NCBI RefSeq assembly: GCF_036924515.1
Contig: NZ_JAZHRR010000001.1
Coordinates: forward strand, 3,691,001-3,755,000
Origin: Bradyrhizobium sp. AZCC 1610
GTDB taxonomy: Bacteria > Pseudomonadota > Alphaproteobacteria > Rhizobiales > Xanthobacteraceae
DNA: 64,000 nucleotides
Reading direction: 5' to 3'
Part shown: positions 36,432 to 44,951 of the stretch, piece by piece
How positions within the stretch are numbered: the first letter of the stretch is position 1
How the letters are laid out: each line of letters opens with the position of its first letter
The notes under the pieces: generated by a model
The model's database searches: none
What the model saw: the letters and a program-made list of their open reading frames with translations, nothing else
What the model was told of the DNA's origin: nothing
Program-made: the position numbers and the translations under genes

Positions 36432-37796
36432 ATGAGCGAAGCGAAGACCGTCGCGATTATCGGAGCCGGGCCGGTCGGCCTGGCCGCCGCGGCCCATGTT
36501 CTGGAGCGCGGCCTGCAGCCGATCGTGCTGGAAGCCGGCGACACTGTCGGCCACGCCATGCGGCAATGGGGCCACGTCCAACTGTTCTCGCCCTGGGAAT
36601 ACAACATCGACAAGGCGGCGGCGCGGCTGCTGGCGACATCAGGCTGGAACTCGCCCGAGCCCGACCAGTACCCGACGGGCGCAGAGATGGTGGAGCGCTA
36701 TCTCGAGCCGCTCGCCAACAACACCGCGCTCAGGCCCCACGTCCGCACATCGAGCCGCGTCACCGGGATCAGCCGTGCCGGCTTTGACAAGCTCAAGACC
36801 AAGGGCCGCGAAACGTCGCCGTTCGAAATTCGGTATCAGAACGGGAAAGGTCCTGAGATCGTCAAGGCCGATGCGGTCATCGACGTATCCGGCACCTGGC
36901 ATTCGCCGAATCCGGCGGGCGCGAACGGCCTCCCCGCCATCGGCGAGACAGAGGCCACCGACAGAATCGCTTACGGCATGCCCGACGTACTGGGTAAGGA
37001 CCGCGCGCGCTATGCCGGCAAGACCGTCGCAGTGCTGGGATCAGGGCATTCCGCGATCGGCACGCTGACCGATCTGGCGAAGCTTGCGGCAGAAGTACCT
37101 GAAACCCGACCGGTCTGGCTGTTGCGCGGCAGCGATCCCGCCAAGGCCTTTGGCGGCGGCGCCAATGACAAGCTGGTCGCCCGCGGCGAACTTGGCGCGG
37201 CCTTCGCCGCATTGGTAACAGCAGGCCGGATCAAGCTGGAAAGCGAATTTCGCGTCTCGCATCTTGCCGCCGACGGCCCTCGCCTCGTCGTCGGTGCCAT
37301 ATCGGGCTGCACCACCCGTCGGGCTGTGATCGACGAACTCATCGTCGCGACGGGCTTTCGGCCGGACCTCGACTTTGCGCGCGAGTTGCGCATCCGGCTC
37401 GACCCTGCCATCGAATGCCCGGTCGCACTGGCGCCGCTGATCGATCCCAACGAGCATAGCTGCGGCACCGTGCGGCCGCACGGTGCGCGTGAATTGGCGC
37501 AGGACGAGCCCGGCTTCTACTTCGCGGGCATGAAATCATATGGGCGCGCACCGACCTTCCTGATGCTCACGGGATATGAACAGGTGCGTTCGATCGCGGC
37601 CGACATCGCCGGCGACCGCGCGGCCGCAGAGCGGGTCGAACTGGTACTGCCGGAGACCGGCGTCTGCAGTCGCTCGCTCGCGCCAGATGCCAGCAATTGC
37701 TGCGGCGGCCCTGCATTATCGGATGTTGACGCTTGTTGCGTCGCGGACGAGAAAGCAAAGCAGCAAGGTAAGACGGGATGCGGTTGCGCGTCCTGA
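36432..37796 (+). CDS. Flavin monooxygenase-like protein of ars cluster (ArsO-like)
   Basis: 454 residues. An FAD-binding Rossmann motif IIGAGPVGLAAAAHV begins at residue 9 and an NADPH-type motif VAVLGSGHSAIG lies near 199; HVQLFSPWEYNID is typical of ars-linked FAD oxidoreductases. The C-terminus is Cys-rich (NCCGGPALSDVDACC, then GCGCAS), which could bind As(III). Monooxygenases named ArsO occur in ars operons, but their reaction is not settled. Preceded 54 nt earlier by arsR2. Confidence 0.83.
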   Translation: MSEAKTVAIIGAGPVGLAAAAHVLERGLQPIVLEAGDTVGHAMRQWGHVQLFSPWEYNIDKAAARLLATSGWNSPEPDQYPTGAEMVERYLEPLANNTALRPHVRTSSRVTGISRAGFDKLKTKGRETSPFEIRYQNGKGPEIVKADAVIDVSGTWHSPNPAGANGLPAIGETEATDRIAYGMPDVLGKDRARYAGKTVAVLGSGHSAIGTLTDLAKLAAEVPETRPVWLLRGSDPAKAFGGGANDKLVARGELGAAFAALVTAGRIKLESEFRVSHLAADGPRLVVGAISGCTTRRAVIDELIVATGFRPDLDFARELRIRLDPAIECPVALAPLIDPNEHSCGTVRPHGARELAQDEPGFYFAGMKSYGRAPTFLMLTGYEQVRSIAADIAGDRAAAERVELVLPETGVCSRSLAPDASNCCGGPALSDVDACCVADEKAKQQGKTGCGCAS

Positions 37797-37848
37797 TCAA
37801 TAAGGAGTAGGCGGAATTTTTCTGGAGGGACGCTCCGTCATCGTCGCG

Positions 37849-39015
37849 ATGTGCGTCGGGCAGCTTGGCAGCCTGCTTCCGCACGTCGTCGTGCCTTCGA
37901 TCCTTGCGGCATTCCTGATTCCGGAGTGGCATCTTAGCGGGGCGCAAGCCGGGCTGCTGGCGGGCTCCGGCGCCGCCGGCTACATGCTGACCGTGCCGGT
38001 GCTGGCGACGCTGACCGACCGCATCGACGCGCGCAAAATACTGATCGCAGGCTCGGCGCTGAGCGCGCTCGGCACCTTGCTGTTCGGGCTGTTCGCCACC
38101 GGGCTCTGGTCGGGCGCCCTCTTCAACGCGATGGCCGGCGTGGGCTTTGCCGGCGCCTATATGCCGGGCCTCAAGGCGCTGACGGATCGTCTGGCGCCGG
38201 GCGATTCATCCCGCGCCATCACGCTCTATACGTCGAGTTTCTCGTTCGGCGTCGGCCTGTCGTTTCTGGTTTCACAACTCGTTGCGGAAGCCTGGGGCTG
38301 GCGCAGCGCCTTTTTCGTCACCGCCGCCGGGCCGCTGGTGATGCTCACCGTGTGCCTGCTGTTACGGCCGGTCGAGCCGAAGCCGGCGACGGGACGGCTG
38401 CTGGATTTCGCGCCGGTTTTTCAGAACCGGAAAGCCATGGGGTTCGTGCTCGGCTACGGCGCGCATTGTTTCGAACTGTACGGCATCAGAACCTGGATCG
38501 TGGCGTTCTGGACCTTTGTCTCGCTACGAAATTCAGATGCTTCGATTTTGACGCCGATCGTGGTCAGCGTCGTGTTCTCGCTGCTCGCCATGCCCGCCAG
38601 CATCCTCGGCAATGAACTCGCGCTCAGGTTCGGTCGCCACCGCGCCGTCACAGCGGTGATGTTTTCCTCCGCCGCCGTAGCGCTTCTGATCGGCCTCCTC
38701 GCCGACAGGTCGCCGTGGCTGCTGCTGCCTTTGATGCTGATCTATGCCATCACGGTTCCCGCCGATTCCGGCGCGCTTACCTCCGGAATGTCGATGGCGG
38801 CCGAACCCAGCTATCGCGGCGCGACGATGGCGATGCATTCGACCGTCGGCTTCAGCCTTTCCGCGCTGGGCGCCTGGGCGGTGGGCGTGGCACTGGACGC
38901 TGCAGGAGGACCGCAAAGCTCATCGGCCTGGATGGCCGCATTTTCGGTGCTGGCGGCGGGGATCCTGCTTGGGCCGCTGGCGCTCTATTGGTCGAGAAGA
39001 GAGATGCCGCAGTGA
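37849..39015 (+). CDS. MFS transporter of the second ars cluster
   Basis: 388 residues from the ATG at 37849, about 12 membrane helices; ATLTDRIDARKILIAG is the MFS loop. The frame is open back to 37804 and codes LEGRSVIVA just before the ATG, which looks like genuine protein. AAGGAG at 37802-37807 sits 8 nt before an ATT and 14 nt before a CTG, so the true start may be non-canonical. Location after the monooxygenase suggests export of its product or of arsenite. The stop overlaps the next gene as GTGA. Confidence 0.85.
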   Translation: MCVGQLGSLLPHVVVPSILAAFLIPEWHLSGAQAGLLAGSGAAGYMLTVPVLATLTDRIDARKILIAGSALSALGTLLFGLFATGLWSGALFNAMAGVGFAGAYMPGLKALTDRLAPGDSSRAITLYTSSFSFGVGLSFLVSQLVAEAWGWRSAFFVTAAGPLVMLTVCLLLRPVEPKPATGRLLDFAPVFQNRKAMGFVLGYGAHCFELYGIRTWIVAFWTFVSLRNSDASILTPIVVSVVFSLLAMPASILGNELALRFGRHRAVTAVMFSSAAVALLIGLLADRSPWLLLPLMLIYAITVPADSGALTSGMSMAAEPSYRGATMAMHSTVGFSLSALGAWAVGVALDAAGGPQSSSAWMAAFSVLAAGILLGPLALYWSRREMPQ

Positions 39016-40190
39016 ACCGCAGCCAGCTTTCCATCATTGTCGCACTCGGCACCACGCAGACGCTGGCCTGGGCATCCAGCTATTACCTGCCGGCGATCCT
39101 CGCCGATCCCATCGCACGCGATCTCGGCGTTTCCTCGAACTGGATCTTTGCCGCCTTCTCGGCATCGCTTGTCATCTCGGCCATGCTCGGGCCGCGCATC
39201 GGCCGGCAGATCGATCTGGTCGGTGGCCGGTCCGTGTTGTCGATTTCCAACCTCGTGCTGGCTGCGGGGCTGGCCCTGCTCGGCCTCACCTACTCAATAC
39301 CTGTTCTGCTCGCCGCCTGGCTCCTGCTCGGCATCGGCATGGGTGCGGGCCTCTATGACGCCGCCTTCGGCGCACTCGGACGCATCTACGGCGACGCGGC
39401 GCGGCGCTCGATCACCGGCATCACCCTGTTCGCAGGCTTTGCCTCGACCGTCGGATGGCCGCTGACCGCGTGGGGGCTGGAGACGATCGGCTGGCGCAAC
39501 ACCTGCTTTGCCTGGGCAGCGGCGCACATCCTGATCGGGCTGCCGATCAACTGGCTGATGCTGCCGTCGGTGGCCGGCGCGAAGGCCGCGGTTGCCGCCG
39601 CCGTCAAGCCGCACATCCCGCTCGACCGCACCATGATCCTGCTGGCGTTTGCCTTCGCCGCAGCGTGGAGCGTCACCGGCGCGATGGCCGCACATTTGCC
39701 GCGGATTCTGGAAGCCGCCGGCGCGACATCGCTGCAGGCCGTGGCGGCCGGCGCGCTGATTGGTCCGTCGCAGGTGGCGGCGCGCATCTTCGAGGCAAGT
39801 TTTCTCTCACGATATCACCCGCTGGTGTCGGGCCGGCTGGCCTGCCTTACGCATCCGATCGGTGCCGCCATTATCGGATTGGCAGGCGGCGGCGCGGCGA
39901 GCGTGTTCGCCGTGTTTCACGGCACCGGCAACGGCATTTTGACCATTGCGCGCGGCACGATGCCGCTCGCGATCTTCGGCCCGCAGAACTACGCCTATCG
40001 CCTCGGGATCATTGGCGCACCGGCGCGGATCGCGCAGGCCGGCGCGCCACTGGCGTTCAGCCTCTTGATCGACATCATGGGTAGCCGCATCCTGATGGTG
40101 TCGTCGGCGCTCAGTCTCTCCGCGCTGCTGGCGCTGTGCTTGCTGCGGGCGCCGCCGCCTCGAAGCGTGACAAAAAAGGAGGATGTCTGA
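39012..40190 (+). CDS. MFS transporter, oxalate/formate-antiporter-like
   Basis: 392 residues starting with GTG (39012-39014), whose TGA overlap with the preceding stop gives translational coupling. The frame is open far upstream, but that part is a shadow of the preceding gene. 12 membrane helices, loop GRQIDLVGGRSVLSIS. Two MFS genes in tandem in one ars unit are unusual; either could be the arsenical exporter. Confidence 0.83.
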   Translation: MNRSQLSIIVALGTTQTLAWASSYYLPAILADPIARDLGVSSNWIFAAFSASLVISAMLGPRIGRQIDLVGGRSVLSISNLVLAAGLALLGLTYSIPVLLAAWLLLGIGMGAGLYDAAFGALGRIYGDAARRSITGITLFAGFASTVGWPLTAWGLETIGWRNTCFAWAAAHILIGLPINWLMLPSVAGAKAAVAAAVKPHIPLDRTMILLAFAFAAAWSVTGAMAAHLPRILEAAGATSLQAVAAGALIGPSQVAARIFEASFLSRYHPLVSGRLACLTHPIGAAIIGLAGGGAASVFAVFHGTGNGILTIARGTMPLAIFGPQNYAYRLGIIGAPARIAQAGAPLAFSLLIDIMGSRILMVSSALSLSALLALCLLRAPPPRSVTKKEDV

Positions 40191-40285
40191 TGATCACACG
40201 CATCAATCCGCCCGAACTCGGCTCGCCGCCGGGCCATTCACAGATCGTCGAGGTGAAGGCGGAGCGCATCATCGCGGCTGCGTGA
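40190..40285 (+). pseudogene. Truncated RidA/YjgF gene fragment
   Basis: 31 codons: ITRINPPELGSPPGHSQIVE matches the N-terminus of RidA-family imine/enamine deaminases, then the similarity ends at VKAERIIAAA followed by TGA, where the family would continue with about 100 residues. The ATG overlaps the preceding MFS stop (TGATG), so it was once the last gene of that operon. The remainder is replaced by the 3' end of the minus-strand EamA gene. Confidence 0.7.
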
Positions 40286-40296
40286 GCATCACGCAT

Positions 40297-41220
40297 TCAA
40301 GGCTTCCCGACCTCCGACGTTGCGATCCAGATCCCGGCGAACACCGCGACAAGCCCGAGCACAAGATTGGCCGTGATCGGCTCTCCGACGAGTTGCGTGG
40401 CGAGCAGCCCGGCCGCGAGCGGATTGACGGTCATGGTATTGGCGACGCGCGTCGGCGTCGCCCGTTCCAGCGCCAGCACCCACAGGATGAACGCCAGCGC
40501 GCCGCCGGCAACGCCGAGATAAATGCCGGCGATCCATTGCGGCGCGCTGAACTGGCTCAATGCCGCAACGCTTCCCGTCAACGAGCCGACCAGGACCAGG
40601 GCTGCGGCGCCGGTCCCCATGCCGACGGTGAGAAAGCCAAGCGCGCTCGATCGCTGAATGAAGGGGCGGGACCAGACATTGTAGAACGCCATGCACAATA
40701 CGGCCGCCGTCATGATCAGCTCGCCGCGCCACGCTCCCGGCGGCGCGGCCGACAATCCCGTTGCAAGCGCGGCGGCGACACCGAGCACCGCAATGCAGAC
40801 CCCGATCGATTTCCGTTTCGTCAGCGGCTCGATGCCGAGTATTGCGCCGACCACCATGGTGTGCAGCGGCAATGTCGCCAGCGCGAGCGAGGCGCGCGCC
40901 GCGGTCGTGTAGGACATCGCGATGTTGTAGAGAACGAAGAACACGCCGAAGAAGCAAAAGCCCAGCGCAGCGACAGCGGGCCAGTCCCGGCGTTGCGGCC
41001 ATCGCGCCTTCAGCAACAGCGCCGCCGGCAGCACGCAACAAAAGCCGATCGCCCAGCGCAGAATCGCAAGCGTAATCGGATCGGTGTTGCCGGCGAGATA
41101 GCGCGTGATCGCCGCCGCGGTGCCGCCGAGACAACTCGAGACCAGCGCGATCGTGACCCCAACCCATTCGCCCACGCCGTCTCTCCACATTGACGCGCCA
41201 TCGGCTGCAGCGCTGAACAT
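40297..41220 (-). CDS. EamA/DMT family transporter
   Basis: 307 residues with ten membrane helices in two EamA repeats (first about 18-145, second about 165-300; ALERATPTRVANTMTVNPLA is in the second). Family exports amino acids or small metabolites; substrate unknown. An ATG 30 nt downstream (MWRDGVGEW) is an alternative start. The gene's 3' end abuts the truncated RidA fragment. Confidence 0.88.
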   Translation of the reverse strand: MFSAAADGASMWRDGVGEWVGVTIALVSSCLGGTAAAITRYLAGNTDPITLAILRWAIGFCCVLPAALLLKARWPQRRDWPAVAALGFCFFGVFFVLYNIAMSYTTAARASLALATLPLHTMVVGAILGIEPLTKRKSIGVCIAVLGVAAALATGLSAAPPGAWRGELIMTAAVLCMAFYNVWSRPFIQRSSALGFLTVGMGTGAAALVLVGSLTGSVAALSQFSAPQWIAGIYLGVAGGALAFILWVLALERATPTRVANTMTVNPLAAGLLATQLVGEPITANLVLGLVAVFAGIWIATSEVGKP

Positions 41221-41441
41221 ATGATCGCGACAGATCCGCGCGCGAGCAAAAAACGTTTGTCGTGCGAATCATTCTGCCGGATGGCGGCAACTGTCAGCAG
41301 CGCGGTCATCGCAAGCGGGCATAACGATGCGTCTTGCGCACGCGGTCATGCCGGGCATAAGTTGAACATGGGGATATCGCAGCCTCCCCGTCAAATGGCG
41401 ATCCCATTCAAGCGCTGCTCGCTTTTCTGTGGAGCGGGCAC

Positions 41442-42173
41442 ATGGATGGAACGACACTCGAACTGCCGCTGTTTCTTCTCGCAACCTTTGTCGGCGCGCT
41501 GGTCGCCGGCCTCACGGGCTTCGCCTTCGGCCTCGTCGCATCAGCGATCTGGCTCTACATCCTCACCCCGCTACAAACCGCGACGCTGATCATCGCATTC
41601 GGGCTGATCGTGCAGGGCTATTCGGTCTGGAAGCTGCGCGGTGCGCTGGACTGGCGACGGCTCTGGCCGTTCGTGGCCGGGGCCGCGCTGGGCGTTCCCG
41701 TCGGCGTCGGCATCCTGACCTGGGCGAACCCCGCCCATGTACGCATGGGCGTCGGCGCCTTCCTGGTGCTCTATAGCCTCTACGCGCTGCTGCGGCCTGC
41801 GATCCCCAAGGTTGAAGCCGGCGGCGCCGCGGCCGACGCCGGCATCGGATTCCTCAACGGCGTGCTGGGCGGCATCACCGGGCTTGCTGGCATTCTGGTG
41901 ACGATCTGGTGCGGCCTGCGCGGATGGACGAAGGACGTTCAACGCACGGTGTTTCAGCCGGTAGCCGTTGCGATCTTCGCCATGAGCGCATTCTGGATCG
42001 GCGCCAGAGGCGCGATAACGCCGGATACGATCAAGCTGTTCCTGATCGGATTGCCGGCTTTGTTCGCCGGCACCTGGCTCGGGCTGAAACTGTTTGGGCG
42101 GCTCGACGAGGCCACGTTCCGGAAAATCGTGCTGATACTTCTTCTGGCTTCGGGCGCCCTGCTGATCGTGTAG
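41442..42173 (+). CDS. TauE/SafE family sulfite-exporter-like permease
   Basis: 243 residues, eight membrane helices in two halves; the repeated AGLTGFAFGLVASAIW and GIGFLNGVLGGITGLAGI are the paired TauE/SafE motifs. Members export sulfite, sulfoacetate or other organic anions. No sulfur gene adjoins it, so substrate is open. Start ATG 41442 lies after GGAGCGGGCAC. Confidence 0.88.
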   Translation: MDGTTLELPLFLLATFVGALVAGLTGFAFGLVASAIWLYILTPLQTATLIIAFGLIVQGYSVWKLRGALDWRRLWPFVAGAALGVPVGVGILTWANPAHVRMGVGAFLVLYSLYALLRPAIPKVEAGGAAADAGIGFLNGVLGGITGLAGILVTIWCGLRGWTKDVQRTVFQPVAVAIFAMSAFWIGARGAITPDTIKLFLIGLPALFAGTWLGLKLFGRLDEATFRKIVLILLLASGALLIV

Positions 42174-42385
42174 GCAGACATTCGCGAGCAATATCGCAAC
42201 GGATTGGGGCGGCCCCGGCCAGGCCCATTAATTATCGCGTCAATCCATTACTAAATTTCAATCAATTGCCCCCGACCTGCATAGCATGGCGTCAAGAAGT
42301 TTTTGTCATGAGGACAGCACCGGAATCCGTTTCCGGTGGTTTCGAGGCTCCGCTCTGTTGGAGCTTCCAGGCTCTGGAATTGGCT

Positions 42386-42640
42386 ATGAATGAAGCGATC
42401 CGCTTACGTGAATTGGAAGCCGAGTGCCGTCAGCGCGCGCTGAGCGAGCCGGACAAGAAATGGTACTGGCTCGCGCAGGCCGCCAGATACCAGGTGCAGG
42501 CCGACCAGAAACTCGCCTTTCACTCGGAAGAGGCCCACGCGCCAGACTCTCCGGAGATCAAGCTGGCGCAATGGTCGCATGTACGTGACGAGCGACGATT
42601 GATGGACCCCCTCCCCGACGGACGGCGATCGCCCTGGTAA
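42386..42640 (+). CDS. Small hypothetical protein
   Basis: 84 residues from the ATG at 42386 (MNEAIRLRELEAECRQRAL). An in-frame ATG at 42308 would add 26 residues with no obvious ribosome site. Helical and charged, with one Cys. Short proteins with the same RLRELEAECR opening are familiar in Bradyrhizobium, without known function. It ends 17 nt before the convergent MFS gene. Confidence 0.6.
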   Translation: MNEAIRLRELEAECRQRALSEPDKKWYWLAQAARYQVQADQKLAFHSEEAHAPDSPEIKLAQWSHVRDERRLMDPLPDGRRSPW

Positions 42641-42657
42641 CCGCGCCTCAAAAAGCT

Positions 42658-43893
42658 CTAACGTCCCTGCTCCTCCGGCGGCTTGATATGGCGGAACGAG
42701 AACAAGAGCGCGAGATCGTAGGCGATTTTGAGCGTGCCGCAGACCACCAGCGGCAGCCCCGTAAACGACGTCATCAGTAGCGCGCCCGCAATCGCCGGGC
42801 TGATTGCGGATGCAAGGCTGCGCGGCACGGCGGTAACGCTGGCGGCCGCAGGCCGTTCGGCCGGCGTCACCACGGCCATGACGTAGGAGGTGCGGGTCGG
42901 CACGTCCATCTGTGACAGCGCCGAGCGCAACAGCAGCAAGCCGAGCGCCAGATAGAGGTTCGGCGAGAACGCCGCCAGGATCAGGAAGATGCTGGAGGGA
43001 ATGTGGGTGAATACCATGGTGTTGACGAGGCCAATGCGCCTGGCGATCCACGCGGCGACCGGATAGGAGAAAGCGCTCAGCGTGCTCGACCAGAAGAAAA
43101 ACAATCCGGCCGCCGACAGCGAGAGATCGAAACGCTCGAACAGCCAGAGCACCAGCAGGGACTGCGCGACGAAGCCGCCGGCAAAGGCGTCGATGCTGAA
43201 GAGGGCCGCGAGCTTGTAGACGGTGCCGCGCGAGGGCCCGAGCGGCGTCTGCGGCGCCCTCTCCTCGCCGCGCGCATGCGGGACATAGCGATAAAGCGCC
43301 GCGCAGGCGAGGCCGAGCGCAGCGTAGGCATAGAACATCAGGCGGAACGCGGCGAGTTGCGTGCTGCCGCCCGCAACGAGGAGATCGGGCAGCGACGCCG
43401 CCAACGAACCAACGGCGGTGCAGAGCGCGCCGATCAGGCTGTAGCGCGCGAACACCTGGGTGCGACGCTCATCTGTGACGCTGTGCGCCAGCACCGCATG
43501 CTCAAGCGGGACCAGCGCGCCGAGATCGCCGCCGGATGGATTGATGGTACCGACGAAGGCGACCAGTGCAATCAGCACAAAATGCTCGACGCCGGGAAAG
43601 GCGATGCCGGTCGCCGCCATCAGGCACGCGCCCGCGATCAGCAGCGGCCGCAGGTCATGACGCGGCGCGATCCAGCCTGTGATCAGCGTCAGTAGCGCCG
43701 TGCCGAGCAGCGACGCCGTCGCGACGATGCCGACCGCGATCGCGTCATACCCCAGCGCCGTCATGTAGGCCGGCAGGACGATGACAGCAAAACCGTCGCC
43801 GAAGCCACGCAAGCCCCGTGCGACATAAAGCAGCCTGATCAGCGCGTTGGCGGTGGGGGGGTTTGGTTCAGTCGCGCTATCGGTCACGTCCAT
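42658..43893 (-). CDS. MFS transporter
   Basis: 411 residues, about 12 membrane helices. LLYVARGLRGFGDGFAVIVL and ALSQMDVPTRTSYVMAVVTP are strongly conserved in a group of MFS proteins of unknown substrate often found near chromate or arsenic genes. Start at 43891-43893 (MDVTDSATEP) preferred; a longer frame adds 36 Arg-rich residues. Divergent from chrB, sharing the palindromic region 43985-44053. Confidence 0.85.
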   Translation of the reverse strand: MDVTDSATEPNPPTANALIRLLYVARGLRGFGDGFAVIVLPAYMTALGYDAIAVGIVATASLLGTALLTLITGWIAPRHDLRPLLIAGACLMAATGIAFPGVEHFVLIALVAFVGTINPSGGDLGALVPLEHAVLAHSVTDERRTQVFARYSLIGALCTAVGSLAASLPDLLVAGGSTQLAAFRLMFYAYAALGLACAALYRYVPHARGEERAPQTPLGPSRGTVYKLAALFSIDAFAGGFVAQSLLVLWLFERFDLSLSAAGLFFFWSSTLSAFSYPVAAWIARRIGLVNTMVFTHIPSSIFLILAAFSPNLYLALGLLLLRSALSQMDVPTRTSYVMAVVTPAERPAAASVTAVPRSLASAISPAIAGALLMTSFTGLPLVVCGTLKIAYDLALLFSFRHIKPPEEQGR

Positions 43894-44001
43894 TGCGCCA
43901 TCCTCGACAGGATCGAGTGTGCGCAGAGCTTGGACGGCGGATCGTCTGACGGGGAGCCTGCTTCGTCCCCGATGAGCACAAGCTAGGACCGGTTCACACA
44001 T

Positions 44002-44053
44002 TTCGCAAGTATTCTGCGAACCGGTTGACAGAAGGAGCTACAAGCGATTTATT
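44002..44053 (+). promoter_or_regulatory. chr operon promoter with operator palindrome
   Basis: TTGACA at 44025-44030, a 17-base spacer and TTTATT at 44048-44053 form a good -35/-10 pair. Immediately upstream is TTCGCA-N7-TGCGAA (44002-44020), and ACCGGTT flanks it on both sides (43988-43994 and 44020-44026), the second copy overlapping the -35. This looks like an operator, possibly for ChrB, which regulates chrA in other bacteria. Confidence 0.72.
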
Positions 44054-44132
44054 CCGCCTATGGGGGTTTTGCGATCCCCCCAAGAGGCGACATGCCCAAG
44101 TATCGCGTCCCGTTTTTTACGAGGGCGCAGCC

Positions 44133-44951
44133 ATGTCATCCTACACCACCATATCTCCGGACAAGCTTTCCAAATTGATCGGCACGGCGAATACGCCTGC
44201 CCTGATCGACGTTCGTACCGACGAGGATTTTGCCGCCGACCCGCGGCTGATTCCCGGTGCTATCAGGCGCCACCACGAGGAAGCCGCCGATTGGGGCGAA
44301 GAATTTTCAGGCCGCCCGGCCATCGTCGTCTGCCTGCGCGGCCAGAAACTGGCGCAAGGTACCGCCGCCTGGCTGCGGCATCTCCATGTCGAGGCCGAAG
44401 CGCTCGAGGGCGGCTTCGAGGGCTGGAAGGCAGCAAAACTGCCGCTGGTGCCGGCGGAGAAACTGCCCGCCCGCGACGCGAAGGGCCGCACCGTCTGGGT
44501 CACCCGCGCGCGGCCAAAGATCGACCGCATCGCCTGCCCTTGGCTGATCCGCCGCTTCGTGGATCCGAACGCGGTGTTCCTGTTTGTCTCGCCGCCGGAG
44601 GTACTCGCGGTCGGCGAGCGCTTCAACGCCGCGCCCTTCGACGTCGAGAACGTGTTCTGGAGCCACCGCGGCGAGCTCTGCACGTTCGACGTGATGATCG
44701 AGGAATTCGGCCTGGCGACGCCGGCCCTGCTGCGGCTGGCGGCGATGGTCCGCGGCGCCGATACCGGGCGGCTCGATCTGTCGCCGGAAGCACCGGGATT
44801 GCTAGCTGCCTCGCTCGGCCTGTCGCGGATGTTCGATGACGATCTCGAACAGCTCGAGGCCGGCATGACGCTGTACGACGCGTTCTACCGCTGGTGCCGC
44901 GACGCGTCAGGCGAGACGCACAATTGGCCGACCAGCAAGGCGAAATCGTAA
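44133..44951 (+). CDS. chrB: ChrB, chromate resistance regulator with rhodanese domain
   Basis: 272 residues. Residues 1-105 are a rhodanese domain (PALIDVRTDEDFAADPRLIP, active Cys in IVVCLRGQKLAQ). From about 115 the ChrB C-terminal domain follows (VTRARPKIDRIACPWLIRRF, DVMIEEFGLATP), a chromate-responsive module. ChrB activates or de-represses chrA in Ochrobactrum and others; the rhodanese fusion may sense or reduce chromate through a thiol. Stop overlaps the chrA start as TAATG. Confidence 0.9.
   Translation: MSSYTTISPDKLSKLIGTANTPALIDVRTDEDFAADPRLIPGAIRRHHEEAADWGEEFSGRPAIVVCLRGQKLAQGTAAWLRHLHVEAEALEGGFEGWKAAKLPLVPAEKLPARDAKGRTVWVTRARPKIDRIACPWLIRRFVDPNAVFLFVSPPEVLAVGERFNAAPFDVENVFWSHRGELCTFDVMIEEFGLATPALLRLAAMVRGADTGRLDLSPEAPGLLAASLGLSRMFDDDLEQLEAGMTLYDAFYRWCRDASGETHNWPTSKAKS

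Noticed and set aside
38715..39011. Upstream extension of the second MFS gene
   Set aside because: Overlaps the first MFS gene in another frame; the GTG at 39012 matches the family start and the GTGA coupling.
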